A stretch of DNA of 64,000 nucleotides, taken from Lachnospira pectinoschiza (GTDB taxonomy: Bacteria; Bacillota; Clostridia; Lachnospirales; Lachnospiraceae). Each line of letters opens with the position of its first letter. Position 1 is the first letter of the stretch. Location: the NCBI RefSeq assembly GCF_900103815.1, contig NZ_FNHZ01000003.1, positions 124,001 to 188,000 on the forward strand, given 5' to 3'. A program made the translations under genes and the position numbers. Under the pieces are notes generated by a model, which was not told where the DNA came from, did not search any database, and worked only from the letters and a program-made list of their open reading frames with translations. Positions 8,410 through 16,998 of the stretch are shown here, piece by piece.

Positions 8410-8473
8410 AAAAAAAAATAAACCCATTTAAACTTTTTAACTAGTCCTTCAAAAAAGTTTAATCAGGTTTATT
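8410..8473 (-). terminator. Terminator upstream of the fab promoter
   Basis: On the minus strand AATAAACC and ATTAAACTTTTT pair with a downstream copy ending GGGTTTATT, followed by a run of T. It helps insulate the fab promoter from hsp20. The 470-bp gap 8138-8607 holds this, a second terminator, two FabT-type sites and the acpP promoter. Confidence 0.75.
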
Positions 8474-8496
8474 ATTTAGTAGTTGATTCTCATCAT

Positions 8497-8526
8497 AAAA
8501 CTAGCTGCCCCTAAAGGCAGCTAGCC
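8497..8526 (-). terminator. hsp20 terminator
   Basis: CTAGCTGCC and its complement form a 9-bp stem with a 6-base loop, followed on the minus strand by TTTT. It lies about 80 bp after the hsp20 stop. Confidence 0.8.
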
Positions 8527-8607
8527 AAGAAATTTTCTATTGTAAGTTTTTTTGTAATATTAATCTTGTAACATTAACTTGTATGTTTATTTTTAATCTA
8601 TATTTGA

Positions 8608-9051
8608 TTAGTCAATTGCAATGTACTTCTTCTCTTCAACCTTCTTAGTTTCAAGCTTCTTAGGTACAATTACATTTAAGACTCCATCCTTGAAGGATGC
8701 CTTAATATCATCATCCTTAATTTCATTTCCGACATAGTAGCTTCTGCAAACCTGTCCAGAATATCTTTCTCTTCTTAGGAAGTTGCCATCCTTATCTTTC
8801 TTTTCATCATCTGATTCTCTAGATGCCTCAATGCTTAAGTATCCATCGTTTAGAGAAATCTTGACGTCGTTTTTATCATATCCTGGTAAATCGATTGCAA
8901 GATCATAGCTTGTCTCTGTCTCTTTTACATCTGTGTTAAGATGTCCAAGACAAGGACTTACATAGCCAGAGAATAAAGCTGGTGTCTTATCCATGAAATC
9001 CTCAAATAAATCATCAAACATACCATTTCTAACTAATAATGAATTTAACAT
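8608..9051 (-). CDS. Hsp20/alpha-crystallin small heat-shock protein
   Basis: An ATP-independent holdase that binds unfolding proteins in the cytoplasm. The 147-residue protein has the alpha-crystallin domain at about residues 40-140 with DLPGYDKNDVKISLNDGYL, a variable loop rich in Lys/Asp/Glu, and the conserved DGVLNVIVPKK. The C-terminal YIAID contains the I-x-I anchor. I start at MLNSLLVRNG, which follows AAGGAGGAATTGAGT; an in-frame TTG eight codons earlier would place the ribosome site inside the gene. It is monocistronic and preceded by a perfect CIRCE element, so HrcA control is expected. Confidence 0.93.
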   Translation of the reverse strand: MLNSLLVRNGMFDDLFEDFMDKTPALFSGYVSPCLGHLNTDVKETETSYDLAIDLPGYDKNDVKISLNDGYLSIEASRESDDEKKDKDGNFLRRERYSGQVCRSYYVGNEIKDDDIKASFKDGVLNVIVPKKLETKKVEEKKYIAID

Positions 9052-9117
9052 ACTCAATTCCTCCTTAATCTTCAAGAGCTATTTTTTAACTTCTGTTCTT
9101 ATCCTCTTGACAATTAT

Positions 9118-9146
9118 GTTATAACACCTGTTAGCACTCACGTCAA
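9118..9146 (-). promoter_or_regulatory. hsp20 promoter
   Basis: TTGACG (9141-9146) and TATAAC (9118-9123) on the minus strand are spaced by 17 bp. The -35 box and most of the spacer lie inside the CIRCE element, so a bound repressor would block RNA polymerase directly. Confidence 0.8.
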
Positions 9147-9157
9147 TAGAGTGCTAA
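9131..9157. promoter_or_regulatory. CIRCE element (HrcA operator)
   Basis: TTAGCACTC, nine spacer bases, then GAGTGCTAA is a perfect match to the CIRCE consensus bound by the heat-shock repressor HrcA. It overlaps the hsp20 promoter. hrcA itself is not in the window. Confidence 0.97.
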
Positions 9158-9183
9158 CAAAACATTTTATAAACTTTATTAAG

Positions 9184-9224
9184 AAAAAATTAAGCCTGCC
9201 CTCGAAATCACTCGAAAGGCAGAC
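9184..9224 (-). terminator. Aquaporin gene terminator
   Basis: On the minus strand a stem built from GTCTGCC and TTCGA with their complements (9194-9224) is followed by TTAATTTTTT. It lies about 90 bp after the aquaporin stop. Confidence 0.75.
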
Positions 9225-9314
9225 TATTACTGTATTTGTAATACATATTGAATTCTGTTTTGTTAGTTTAGTATTATCTATTACTATTCTTTTTTCTTAT
9301 ATTTATCTTTTATA

Positions 9315-10010
9315 TTACTCGTCCTTACCCTCTAAGAGCTTTGTGCAAAGGGCTGCAAGAGCTGCACCAATAAGTGGAGCCACGATAAATACCCAAACAC
9401 ACTTAATAGGATCTGAGTTACCATCGATTGCTGCTACAATAGCTGGGCCTAAGCTTCTAGCTGGGTTTACAGATGTACCTGTAAGACCGATGCCTAGGAT
9501 ATGAACTAATGTAAGTGTTAAACCGATTACAAGACCAGCTACATTACCATGCTTAGCCTTCTTTGATGTAACGCCAAGAATTGCCATTACAAAAATATAT
9601 GTAAGAACAATTTCAACGATCATAGCTGTTGCATAGTTGTCGCCAACACCCGATACGCCATTGCTTCCATAACCCCCAGTCATGTCCACAAGCTTACCTG
9701 TGTTAAATATAAATGCAAGAATACCTGCACCTGCAAGTGCACCTAAAATCTGAGCACAAACGTATGAGCAGAAATCCTTAATAGATAAATCTCCCTTAAT
9801 CAAGAAAGCAAAAGAAACTGCTGGGTTTACATGGCAACCTGAAATGTTACCAATTGAGTAAGCCATAGCTACAATTGAAAGGCCAAAGGCAAGAGCTGTT
9901 AAAATGTAACCTCCACCCATTACAGCGTTACAGCCAACAAGCATAGCAGTTCCACAACCTAGTGTCACAAGTACACATGTACCGATTAATTCGGCAATAA
10001 TTTTTTTCAT
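9315..10010 (-). CDS. MIP-family channel, aquaporin type
   Basis: A six-helix membrane channel of 231 residues for water or small uncharged solutes. Both half-helix signatures are present: HVNPAVSFAF near residue 60 and SVNPARSLGPAI near residue 182. The ARSLGP context and short length favour the AqpZ-type water channel over the glycerol facilitator, which usually has an Asp after the second NPA. No glycerol kinase or other glycerol genes are nearby. The start follows GGGAGGGAT. A weak promoter (TATACT) lies about 70 bp upstream. Confidence 0.85.
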   Translation of the reverse strand: MKKIIAELIGTCVLVTLGCGTAMLVGCNAVMGGGYILTALAFGLSIVAMAYSIGNISGCHVNPAVSFAFLIKGDLSIKDFCSYVCAQILGALAGAGILAFIFNTGKLVDMTGGYGSNGVSGVGDNYATAMIVEIVLTYIFVMAILGVTSKKAKHGNVAGLVIGLTLTLVHILGIGLTGTSVNPARSLGPAIVAAIDGNSDPIKCVWVFIVAPLIGAALAALCTKLLEGKDE

Positions 10011-10103
10011 ACTTATCCCTCCCGATAATCTTTTTAGAAATAATTATTTAGTTTTAGATAACACTAGGTTAAGTATATCATTTATATTTTTAGAAATAAA
10101 CAT

Positions 10104-11717
10104 TTATTTTAAACTATCGTAAAATTCATCCATTGGAATAGGCCTTGAATAATAATATCCCTGAATTACATCACAACCTAAGCGAGTCAAGAGATTTAGC
10201 TGTTCCTTGGTCTCAACCCCCTCTGCAATAACCGTCATTCTAAGAGATTTTAAAAGCTTAATTATACCCTCTAAAATTATTAGACCGCTTTCTTTATTGG
10301 AATCTTCCTTAACAAAATTCATATCAAGCTTTACCACATCAATGGAGATTTTCTGTAACATATTAAGGGAGGAATATCCACTTCCAAAGTCATCAATCTC
10401 CACTAAAAAGCCGTTTCGCCTTAAATCCTTTACAACTCTAATTAACTTCTCATCTGAAGCGATGGCACTTTCCGTAATTTCAAGTCTAATTAGGTCATGT
10501 GGAATATTATATTTCTTTGTTAATATGCAAAATGCATTGTTAACATTTATCTTATCAAAGTCCTTACAAGAAACGTTAACTGCAATTGGCACTACTTCTG
10601 ACTTGTTGTCGATGCATTTTCTTAAAAATCTACAAGCCTCTTCCCAAACGTAATAGTCCATCTCAGTTATATAGCCATTCTTTTCTAAGATTGGCACAAA
10701 ATCATAAGGAATCGAAATACCACTTTTTCTCTTTAAACGAACCAAAGCCTCAGCCCCCACTAAATTGCCAGTTTTACAGTCGTATTGAGGCTGCATATAA
10801 ACTAGGAACTTGCGCTCCCTAATATACATGGCGAAGTGCTTTAAAATGTGCTGCTCCTTTATTAAGTTTTCCTTCATAACCTCGTTATAAAAGCAAACCT
10901 TCTTTTCAAGGCCATCATGCTCAAGGGCCATTCTAGCTCGCTCGCACATAGTTGGCACATCTATTTCTTCCTTATCACTAATCTGATAAATTCCAAAGAC
11001 GTTGTGAACCACAAGGTCATAATCGTCCTTCTTTATCTGAATCCAGGAATGCTTCTTAATTAAGTCCACATCTAGTCTGTCATCTGGCATACAAAGCGCA
11101 AAGTGATCTGCCTCTAGCCTGCCAATTACCGTATTAGTTTGTGGGAAGGTCTTTAAAATCTCAGCAATTGAGAGTAAAACTTCATTGCCCACATCTTGTC
11201 CGTAATTTTCATTAATTAATTTAAAGTCCTTTATATCAGAATAAATAATATCAAATTTAATATCCGGATGATTCTCAATTAATTCCTCCGTATATCTATA
11301 GAAGGCAGATTTATTGTAGAAGTCCGTGATTTCATCATGTTCAGCAATATATTTTTGCTTTCTAAAAAGTAATTCTTGGCAGGTAAAATCATTGAAAATC
11401 AAAAAGCAGCCCACATAGGATTTCTCTTTAAAAACCCTACCGTAATTGCAATTGTATTTTCTTTCCTCATCATTTACCTTTAAATTAATGGCCTTTACAA
11501 AGGATTCGCTTAAATCCTCAAGGCCTGATAAGTGCCTATTGCTACTTATATTAGTCAAATGGCAATTATCCGGATCAATATCAAGCAATTCTAATAGGTC
11601 TTTGCCGTTGTCATTAGTCAAATCAAGACGTCCTTTTTCATCAAAAACAAGAACTGCATCAAGAGATGATTGAATTAAGTTTTCCATAATAGCACATCTA
11701 TTATTGTAATTATCCAT
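10104..11717 (-). CDS. PAS / degenerate GGDEF / EAL protein, probable c-di-GMP phosphodiesterase
   Basis: This 537-residue cytoplasmic protein has a PAS-like N-terminus (about 1-110), a GGDEF-fold domain (about 130-280) and an EAL domain (about 290-530). The GGDEF signature reads LEADHF, so diguanylate cyclase activity is unlikely and the domain may be regulatory. The EAL domain keeps EALVRLKR, the metal-binding Glu in RLEITESA, DDFGSGYSSL, the catalytic Lys in VVKLDMNF, and GVET followed by QGYYYSRP, so c-di-GMP hydrolysis is likely. Its start overlaps the preceding phospholipase-like gene by 8 bp with GAGGTAG upstream, suggesting coupling. A c-di-GMP riboswitch elsewhere in the window shows the signal is used by this organism. 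Confidence 0.88.
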   Translation of the reverse strand: MDNYNNRCAIMENLIQSSLDAVLVFDEKGRLDLTNDNGKDLLELLDIDPDNCHLTNISSNRHLSGLEDLSESFVKAINLKVNDEERKYNCNYGRVFKEKSYVGCFLIFNDFTCQELLFRKQKYIAEHDEITDFYNKSAFYRYTEELIENHPDIKFDIIYSDIKDFKLINENYGQDVGNEVLLSIAEILKTFPQTNTVIGRLEADHFALCMPDDRLDVDLIKKHSWIQIKKDDYDLVVHNVFGIYQISDKEEIDVPTMCERARMALEHDGLEKKVCFYNEVMKENLIKEQHILKHFAMYIRERKFLVYMQPQYDCKTGNLVGAEALVRLKRKSGISIPYDFVPILEKNGYITEMDYYVWEEACRFLRKCIDNKSEVVPIAVNVSCKDFDKINVNNAFCILTKKYNIPHDLIRLEITESAIASDEKLIRVVKDLRRNGFLVEIDDFGSGYSSLNMLQKISIDVVKLDMNFVKEDSNKESGLIILEGIIKLLKSLRMTVIAEGVETKEQLNLLTRLGCDVIQGYYYSRPIPMDEFYDSLK

Positions 11718-12642
11718 AATTTTCTACCTCATCGTCTTCGTAAAATGCATCATCTAGCCTTTCGCCAGAATGATAAGAGAAGCTCCCTATTTCTTTGAAA
11801 AATTCGTACTCCCTATTCCATTTTTCTTCTTCTCCGTACAATTCGCCACGGGTTGCATAATTAAAGCATCTAAGTATCTCTGCGGCTCTTTTAATGCCCA
11901 TCTCCATCTTTTCATTAAAGAGCTTGTAGTCTTCTTTTGTGTAACCATAAAGGTTGTTATTTACATAAAGGGCTGAATGAAAACTGTGTTTATAAATTAC
12001 ATTTTCAAAAGCCTCAAAAAAATTCTCCTTAATCTTAAACTTATCGTTAAAGTGATTCCTTACAAAAGCATAGGAAAAATACATCATATAGACGGAAAGT
12101 AGGTTTATCTTTCTTGCATGGTAGGTCCTGCTTACTGCCCTATTAAAGACGCGCATAACCACCTTCTTTTCCATGCCCCAAAGCCTTGTAAGCTGCATTA
12201 TCTTTACATCTGTCACTTCACGTTTTAAATAATCTCTTACGACATAATTATCCATTGCGGCTTCATATCGAAAATGTTTTCCCAGAGATTTCATCTTTGT
12301 ATCCTCCTCACACAAACTGTAAACGAGAGGATGAGCGACTGTATCAAGGGCGTAGTGGCCAAGAAAGCCAGCATAGTAAGCAAGGGCTATTCTTCTACTT
12401 TCTCCCTTTAATTTCACGCACTCTTTATATAAATTTCTAAGAAAAAGACCGCATTTTTCCTCATGCATAATGCTACCCAAATTTCTTTTTCCAAAGGTTA
12501 CATTAAAGAAAACGAAATCCGGGCCCTCAAGTCCAAAGCAGTATGCATGTCTGTGGTCTGATATACATTTTTTCAAATATGATATTGGAATTGACTCATA
12601 AGCTTTTACCCCACATGTATAGTGAGAAAAATAAGCTGGCAT
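11710..12642 (-). CDS. Zinc-dependent phospholipase C-like protein
   Basis: The 310-residue protein resembles the zinc-dependent phospholipase C / S1-P1 nuclease fold family: conserved His and Asp are visible in SDHRHAYCFGLEGPDF, MHEEKCGLFLR and YYAGFLGHYALDTVAHPLVY. Many clostridial members of this group are cytoplasmic with an unknown substrate, and this one also has no signal peptide, so secretion and lecithinase activity should not be assumed. It is followed, with an 8-bp overlap, by the EAL protein. The start MPAYFSHYTCG is preceded by TTAGGAGGTGACT. Confidence 0.75.
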   Translation of the reverse strand: MPAYFSHYTCGVKAYESIPISYLKKCISDHRHAYCFGLEGPDFVFFNVTFGKRNLGSIMHEEKCGLFLRNLYKECVKLKGESRRIALAYYAGFLGHYALDTVAHPLVYSLCEEDTKMKSLGKHFRYEAAMDNYVVRDYLKREVTDVKIMQLTRLWGMEKKVVMRVFNRAVSRTYHARKINLLSVYMMYFSYAFVRNHFNDKFKIKENFFEAFENVIYKHSFHSALYVNNNLYGYTKEDYKLFNEKMEMGIKRAAEILRCFNYATRGELYGEEEKWNREYEFFKEIGSFSYHSGERLDDAFYEDDEVENYG

Positions 12643-12679
12643 CTAGTCACCTCCTAATATTACCACTTTTGTAAAGCAT

Positions 12680-13642
12680 TCAAGTCCCATAAAGATTCCT
12701 AGATTTGAAATCCTTTTCTGCCTTGATAATAAACTCCTTTAGAGTCTTAGTATAATTTTTTCTATCCACATAGTAACTAAGACAATGATTTGCACCGTCA
12801 ATTAGTAGCAACGAAGTGTCCTGATTACTTTCGTTGTAGTTTTCTATTGACATGCCAAAGGGGACAAATTCATCTTGTTTTCCATGGATTAATAGTAATG
12901 GTGTTGTATTATTTTTCATAGCGTCTGCCACACTAAATGATTTTAATCCCACACCTATTCTTCTTCGCACCATTAGATTTAAGACATCCATAAATGGATG
13001 TTCCGGTACATGGGCTATATTCCAGCCTGTATGAGCAATAATGTCATAAGGTGAACTAAAGCCACAATCAGCAATAATCCCCGCTACATTAAATGGTAAT
13101 CCATCGGTTCCTGATGCCATAAGTACAGTACTTGCCCCCATTGACACGCCATACAAGAATATCTTCTCGGGCCTATACATTTTATTTAACCAGTTACACC
13201 AGCTAACACAATCAAGTCTTTCAAAAAGTCCATAAGTTGTGTATTTGCCTTGACTAAAGCCGTGTGCTCTTTGATCTATTAGAAGCATGTTGCAGCCATT
13301 TTTATAAAACCACTTAGAAATACCTGCTAAATCACGTTCCCAGCTTCCTCTCCATCCATGACACATTACAATAGTTCTCTTTGCATTTGGTGCTTCCACA
13401 TAGTAGCCAGACAATTTCAAGCCATCAAAGCTGTTAATGGTGCCCACTGGTACTGCGTGGCATTTTAACCAAATTCTCCCCTCTTCTATTTCCTCTTCCC
13501 AAGGAGAGCCCTTTCCTAGTCTAGGGAACTTTTCTAGCGTCTTTCTCTCAAAAGCTGCATTAAAAAAATACCTAGTGGCTCCATATAATCCTAAAGCTAC
13601 AGAAGCAGAAGCTCCAATTAAAACTTGTTTATAAGTCTTCAT
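12680..13642 (-). CDS. Alpha/beta hydrolase with N-terminal membrane anchor
   Basis: A 320-residue serine hydrolase of unknown substrate. Residues 5-27 form a hydrophobic anchor, probably leaving the enzyme attached to the membrane. The fold is shown by TIVMCHGWRGSWERD (oxyanion region), the nucleophile elbow YGVSMGAST near residue 168, the acid in IHGKQDEFVPFG, and the catalytic His in DGANHCLSYY. Family members are often annotated as BAAT/acyl-CoA thioester hydrolase or cephalosporin C deacetylase-like; the sequence alone does not choose. It ends 37 bp before the phospholipase-like gene and may be cotranscribed with it. Confidence 0.85.
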   Translation of the reverse strand: MKTYKQVLIGASASVALGLYGATRYFFNAAFERKTLEKFPRLGKGSPWEEEIEEGRIWLKCHAVPVGTINSFDGLKLSGYYVEAPNAKRTIVMCHGWRGSWERDLAGISKWFYKNGCNMLLIDQRAHGFSQGKYTTYGLFERLDCVSWCNWLNKMYRPEKIFLYGVSMGASTVLMASGTDGLPFNVAGIIADCGFSSPYDIIAHTGWNIAHVPEHPFMDVLNLMVRRRIGVGLKSFSVADAMKNNTTPLLLIHGKQDEFVPFGMSIENYNESNQDTSLLLIDGANHCLSYYVDRKNYTKTLKEFIIKAEKDFKSRNLYGT

Positions 13643-13750
13643 TTTAAGCCTCCACCTTACGTTTATTTTGTTATGTCCTCACGATTAGAATACTACTAAT
13701 AATATAACAAATATATCTGAAAAAGTCCACCTGTATAAGTTCCTACAAAT

Positions 13751-13798
13751 AAAGCCACGCCCTCTAATCCCTTAAAAGGACTAGAAAAACGTGGCTTT
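13751..13798 (-). terminator. ABC-F gene terminator
   Basis: On the minus strand AAAGCCACG and CTAGTCC pair with downstream GGATTAG and CGTGGCTTT, followed by ATTTG. It lies about 30 bp after the ABC-F stop. Confidence 0.8.
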
Positions 13799-13827
13799 TC
13801 TCCATCTATAAAATTTTAAATATAATC

Positions 13828-15381
13828 CTATAATCTTGTTGTATACTTTTCAAGGTCAATTACCTGAGTTGCAAGACCCTCATAGAATTCTGGCTCATGA
13901 CAAACCATAAGCACTGAACCCTTATATTCCTTAAGAGCACGCTTTAACTCATTCTTAGCGTCCTGGTCTAAATGGTTTGTAGGCTCATCAAGTACAAGTA
14001 AATTAGACTCTCTATTAATAATCTTACAAAGTCTAACCTTAGCCTGCTCACCACCGGATAAAACTCTTACCTTACTTTCGATGTGCTTAGTTGTAAGTCC
14101 GCACTTAGCAAGGGCTGAACGCACCTCGTACTGAGTAAAGCCTGGGAACTCCTCCCAAATCTCTTCAATACAAGTAGTTTCAATATCCGGTCTTGTCTCC
14201 TGCTCAAAGTATCCAATCTCTAAATAATCTCCAAGCTCAACACTACCTGAAATAGGCTTAATCTGGCCTAAAATGCTCTTTAAAAGTGTTGTCTTACCAA
14301 TTCCGTTTACGCCTCGAATTGTAGCGATATGACCGCGTTCCATCTCAATATTAATAGGCTTTGAAAGGGGCTCATCATATCCAATTACAAGGTCATGAGT
14401 TTGGAAAATGTATCTAGAAGGTGTACGTGCCACCTTGAAGTTAAATTCTGGCTTAGGAGCTTCCTTTTCAAGCTCAATAATATCCATGTTATCAAGCTTT
14501 TTCTGGCGGGACATAGCCATATTTCTTGTAGAAACTCTAGCCTTATTTCTAGCAACGAAATCCTTAAGGTCAGCAATTTCCTGCTGCTGCTTATTATATG
14601 CAGCCTCAAGCTGAGACTTCTTCATCTCGTAAACTTCCATAAACTTATCGTAATCGCCCACATATCTGTTAAGCTGTCTGCCATCCACATGATAAATAAG
14701 ATTTACAACCTTATTAAGGAAAGGAATATCATGGGAAATAAGAATAAATGCATTCTCATATTCCTCTAAGTATCTTGTAAGCCAAGCAATGTGTTCCTGA
14801 TCTAGGTAGTTTGTAGGCTCATCAAGAAGTAGAATATCAGGCTTTGCAAGAAGTAACTTACCAAGTAAAACCTTAGTTCTTTGACCACCAGAAAGCTCTG
14901 TAACGTCCTTATCAAGGCCAAGCTCTAAAAGGCCTAGAGCTCTTGCAACTTCTTCTACCTTAGAATCAATTAAGTAAAAATCTCTGTTAGTTAAGACATC
15001 TTGAATAGTACCAAGCTCTTCCATGTACTGTTCCATCTCTTCTTCACTAGCATCCCCCATCTTAGCGCAGATGTCATTCATATGATTCTCAAGTTCAAAA
15101 AGATCATCAAAAGCCATCTTTAAAACTGCCTCAATAGTCATGCCCTTCTCAAGGACTGCATGCTGGTCAAGATAACCAACCTTTACATTCTTAGCCCATT
15201 CAATCTTACCTTCATCAGGCATGAGCTTACCTGTAATTATATTCATAAATGTTGACTTACCGGCACCATTATTACCAACATAGCCAACATGTTCTCCCTT
15301 ATTCAATTTAAAAGATACATCTTCAAAAATTGCTCTATCACCAAATCCATGGGATAAATGCTCTACTGTTAAAATACTCAT
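13828..15381 (-). CDS. ABC-F family ATPase (translation factor type)
   Basis: A soluble 517-residue protein with two ATP-binding domains and no membrane segments. Walker A motifs are GNNGAGKST (about residue 36) and GVNGIGKTT; signature motifs are LSGGQRTK and LSGGEQAKVRL; Walker B strands are DILLLDEPTNYLD and LLVLDEPTNHLD. A charged interdomain linker (about 240-320) is the part that enters the ribosome in this family. Members act on stalled or antibiotic-bound ribosomes; this one looks like the housekeeping YkpA/YbiT-like group and not a known resistance determinant. It has its own promoter (TTGAGA, 17 bp, TATAAT) 26 bp before the ATG. Confidence 0.9.
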   Translation of the reverse strand: MSILTVEHLSHGFGDRAIFEDVSFKLNKGEHVGYVGNNGAGKSTFMNIITGKLMPDEGKIEWAKNVKVGYLDQHAVLEKGMTIEAVLKMAFDDLFELENHMNDICAKMGDASEEEMEQYMEELGTIQDVLTNRDFYLIDSKVEEVARALGLLELGLDKDVTELSGGQRTKVLLGKLLLAKPDILLLDEPTNYLDQEHIAWLTRYLEEYENAFILISHDIPFLNKVVNLIYHVDGRQLNRYVGDYDKFMEVYEMKKSQLEAAYNKQQQEIADLKDFVARNKARVSTRNMAMSRQKKLDNMDIIELEKEAPKPEFNFKVARTPSRYIFQTHDLVIGYDEPLSKPINIEMERGHIATIRGVNGIGKTTLLKSILGQIKPISGSVELGDYLEIGYFEQETRPDIETTCIEEIWEEFPGFTQYEVRSALAKCGLTTKHIESKVRVLSGGEQAKVRLCKIINRESNLLVLDEPTNHLDQDAKNELKRALKEYKGSVLMVCHEPEFYEGLATQVIDLEKYTTRL

Positions 15382-15413
15382 AAATACTCCTTTTTAATTA
15401 GCGTAGCCGTAAA

Positions 15414-15442
15414 ATTATATCATATTAGAAAATTTGTCTCAA
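15414..15442 (-). promoter_or_regulatory. ABC-F promoter
   Basis: TTGAGA (15437-15442) and TATAAT (15414-15419) on the minus strand are spaced by 17 bp. The predicted 5' UTR is short, about 26 bases, with AAAGGAG before the ATG. Confidence 0.8.
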
Positions 15443-15479
15443 TCTTAATTTAGTGATAAAAATAAAATTAGTAGCCTAA

Positions 15480-15501
15480 TTTTGACCCAGTTTTGACCCA
15501 G
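15480..15501. repeat. Two tandem copies of an 11-bp sequence
   Basis: TTTTGACCCAG occurs twice head to tail upstream of the ABC-F promoter. It could be a regulator site or chance slippage. Confidence 0.6.
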
Positions 15502-15526
15502 TTTTTAACTCATTTATATCCTTAAT

Positions 15527-15730
15527 AAAATAAAAATGCACGAGGGACAAAAGTCCTTCGTGCATTCCTGTTAGGGTGCAACACCCTAACGTGGGAATGT
15601 TTCCATTCTCCGATATGTAGTAAATGTGTCTTGTAAGCTTAGGAAAAAGTTTCTTAATCTCCTTACTAAGAAACTATTAGCTTAAATAAAACGGGATTCT
15701 TCTTCCCCTCTACCGTTATGAGGAAGGAAA
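15527..15730 (-). other. Cluster of hairpins after the YitT gene, ending in a terminator
   Basis: Read on the minus strand, the region after the YitT stop contains a CTTCCTC/GGGGAAG hairpin (around 15692-15727), AGTTTCTTA with TAAGAAACT followed by TTTT (about 15647-15674), a GAATG/CATTC hairpin, a perfect 9-bp GTTAGGGTG/CACCCTAAC hairpin (15570-15590), and a 14-bp stem (15535-15566) followed by TTTTATTTT that acts as a terminator. CATTCC and GGAATG on either side of the GTTAGGGTG stem can extend it and would compete with neighbouring stems. The rest of the 357-bp gap 15382-15738 holds the ABC-F promoter and the 11-bp tandem repeat. Confidence 0.7.
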
Positions 15731-15738
15731 ATGATTTA

Positions 15739-16620
15739 TTAATTACTGCTCATATTACGTTTACCTTCAATAAATCCCTCACCGAAAACCTCACTGGTCT
15801 CAGTGATCATTATGAAGGCATGAGGATCTGCTTTATGAGCCAAATCAGTAACCGCATAAGTCTGATTCTTTGAACATGCACACAACACAACGTCTCTATC
15901 ATCACCGGTATAACTACCTATGGCTTTGATGATGGTAGATCCACGATCTGTCATGGAACCTATCATGTCCGTTAGCTCTTTACTACGAACAGTAATTATT
16001 ATTATCAACTTACCTGCTCCCATACCGTAAAGGATCTTGTCCATTACGATGGAACAAGTAAATGCTGATATCAAACCGTAAAGTACTGAATCAATGTCCT
16101 TATAGATGAGACCACCTGCTGCAATGACAATGAAGTCAGTAACTATTGTTACGAAGCCAAAACTAAAATATGGCTTCTTTACCTTGACTGTCATAATGAG
16201 GAAATCCATTCCTCCTGAACTTGAACCTCTCATATAAAAGAGTGCCATTGATGCACCAAGGCAAACTCCTGAGAATAACGAAGCTGTTATTCTGCTTCCT
16301 GTATAAAGAGGTGTCATTGGGGCAATGACATCAAGGAAGATAGTACAAAAAATAAGTGTCTTAGCTGTCTTAAATAAGAATTTCTTACCGACAACCTTAT
16401 AACTTAGAATTACCAGCGGTATGTTAAATATCAAAGTAAAGATACCAACTGGAACCGAATACAAATAATTAAAGATTAAAGCGACACCTGATACACCGCC
16501 TGGTGTGAAATCACCCATCTTTGCAAATGTGTAATAACCAACCGCGTATAAAAAGCCGCCCAGAATATCAAATAGGATATCCACAAGTGTACTACCGATT
16601 CTTTTTTCTAATTTCTGCAT
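15739..16620 (-). CDS. YitT family membrane protein (DUF161 / DUF2179)
   Basis: A 293-residue membrane protein with about five or six transmembrane helices in the first 200 residues and a soluble C-terminal DUF2179 domain (about 215-285). Features of the family are FTPGGVSGVALIFNYL near residue 36, RGSSSGGMDFLIM near residue 130, and the C-terminal IITVRSKELTDMI and DRDVVLCACSKNQ. The function is unknown. It is preceded by a strong promoter and a structured leader of about 170 bases. Confidence 0.88.
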   Translation of the reverse strand: MQKLEKRIGSTLVDILFDILGGFLYAVGYYTFAKMGDFTPGGVSGVALIFNYLYSVPVGIFTLIFNIPLVILSYKVVGKKFLFKTAKTLIFCTIFLDVIAPMTPLYTGSRITASLFSGVCLGASMALFYMRGSSSGGMDFLIMTVKVKKPYFSFGFVTIVTDFIVIAAGGLIYKDIDSVLYGLISAFTCSIVMDKILYGMGAGKLIIIITVRSKELTDMIGSMTDRGSTIIKAIGSYTGDDRDVVLCACSKNQTYAVTDLAHKADPHAFIMITETSEVFGEGFIEGKRNMSSN

Positions 16621-16797
16621 ATATGCCCCTCCACAAAAAATAAAAAATAGTTAAAACTACAACTACCGCGTGAGCCAATACTCAACGATTATTTTTTGGG
16701 GAGCGTTTCTGCAATCCTGCCAAAAAAGTTATCACGCTTTCTTAACAAGCTCGGGAAAAGGACAAAAAAAATAAGCGCTCTTCCCTTCGCCTAAGCT
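16621..16797 (-). promoter_or_regulatory. Long structured 5' leader of the YitT gene, class unknown
   Basis: From the predicted start near 16791 the transcript has about 170 untranslated bases. They can form GGGAA/TTCCC and AGCG/CGCT stems and a longer GCGTGA/TCACGC pairing (about 16731 with 16670), followed by a U-rich stretch and the ribosome site GGAGGGG. I cannot match it to a known riboswitch class. It occupies most of the 378-bp gap; bases 16827-16998 upstream of the promoter are AT-rich with no recognisable signal. Confidence 0.5.
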
Positions 16798-16826
16798 ATT
16801 ATAACACCCGTGCAATATTTTGTCAC
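16798..16826 (-). promoter_or_regulatory. YitT promoter
   Basis: GTGACA (16821-16826) and TATAAT (16798-16803) on the minus strand, spacing 17 bp. It sits well before the coding start. Confidence 0.8.
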
Positions 16827-16998
16827 TAATGTTTTTTTATTCATACTATGCAGTATTTATGCATATTTATACATAATATTCACACTATGAGAACGGTTCC
16901 ATAAATGCACATTTTAAGGCATTTGTTGTCATAAATCGTCAAGCATATTAAATTTTTAAAAAGAATATTTTTATTAAAATATTCACTCTATTTTGCTA

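Noticed and set aside
11710-12642. Secreted lecithinase/alpha-toxin
   Set aside because: The protein shares the zinc phospholipase C-like pattern, but has no signal peptide and no C2-like domain, so a toxin call is not justified.
15443-15730. Attenuator leader for the ABC-F gene
   Set aside because: The hairpins looked like competing terminator and antiterminator stems, but a good promoter (TTGAGA-17-TATAAT) lies downstream of them, 26 bases before the ABC-F start, so they belong to the YitT 3' region.
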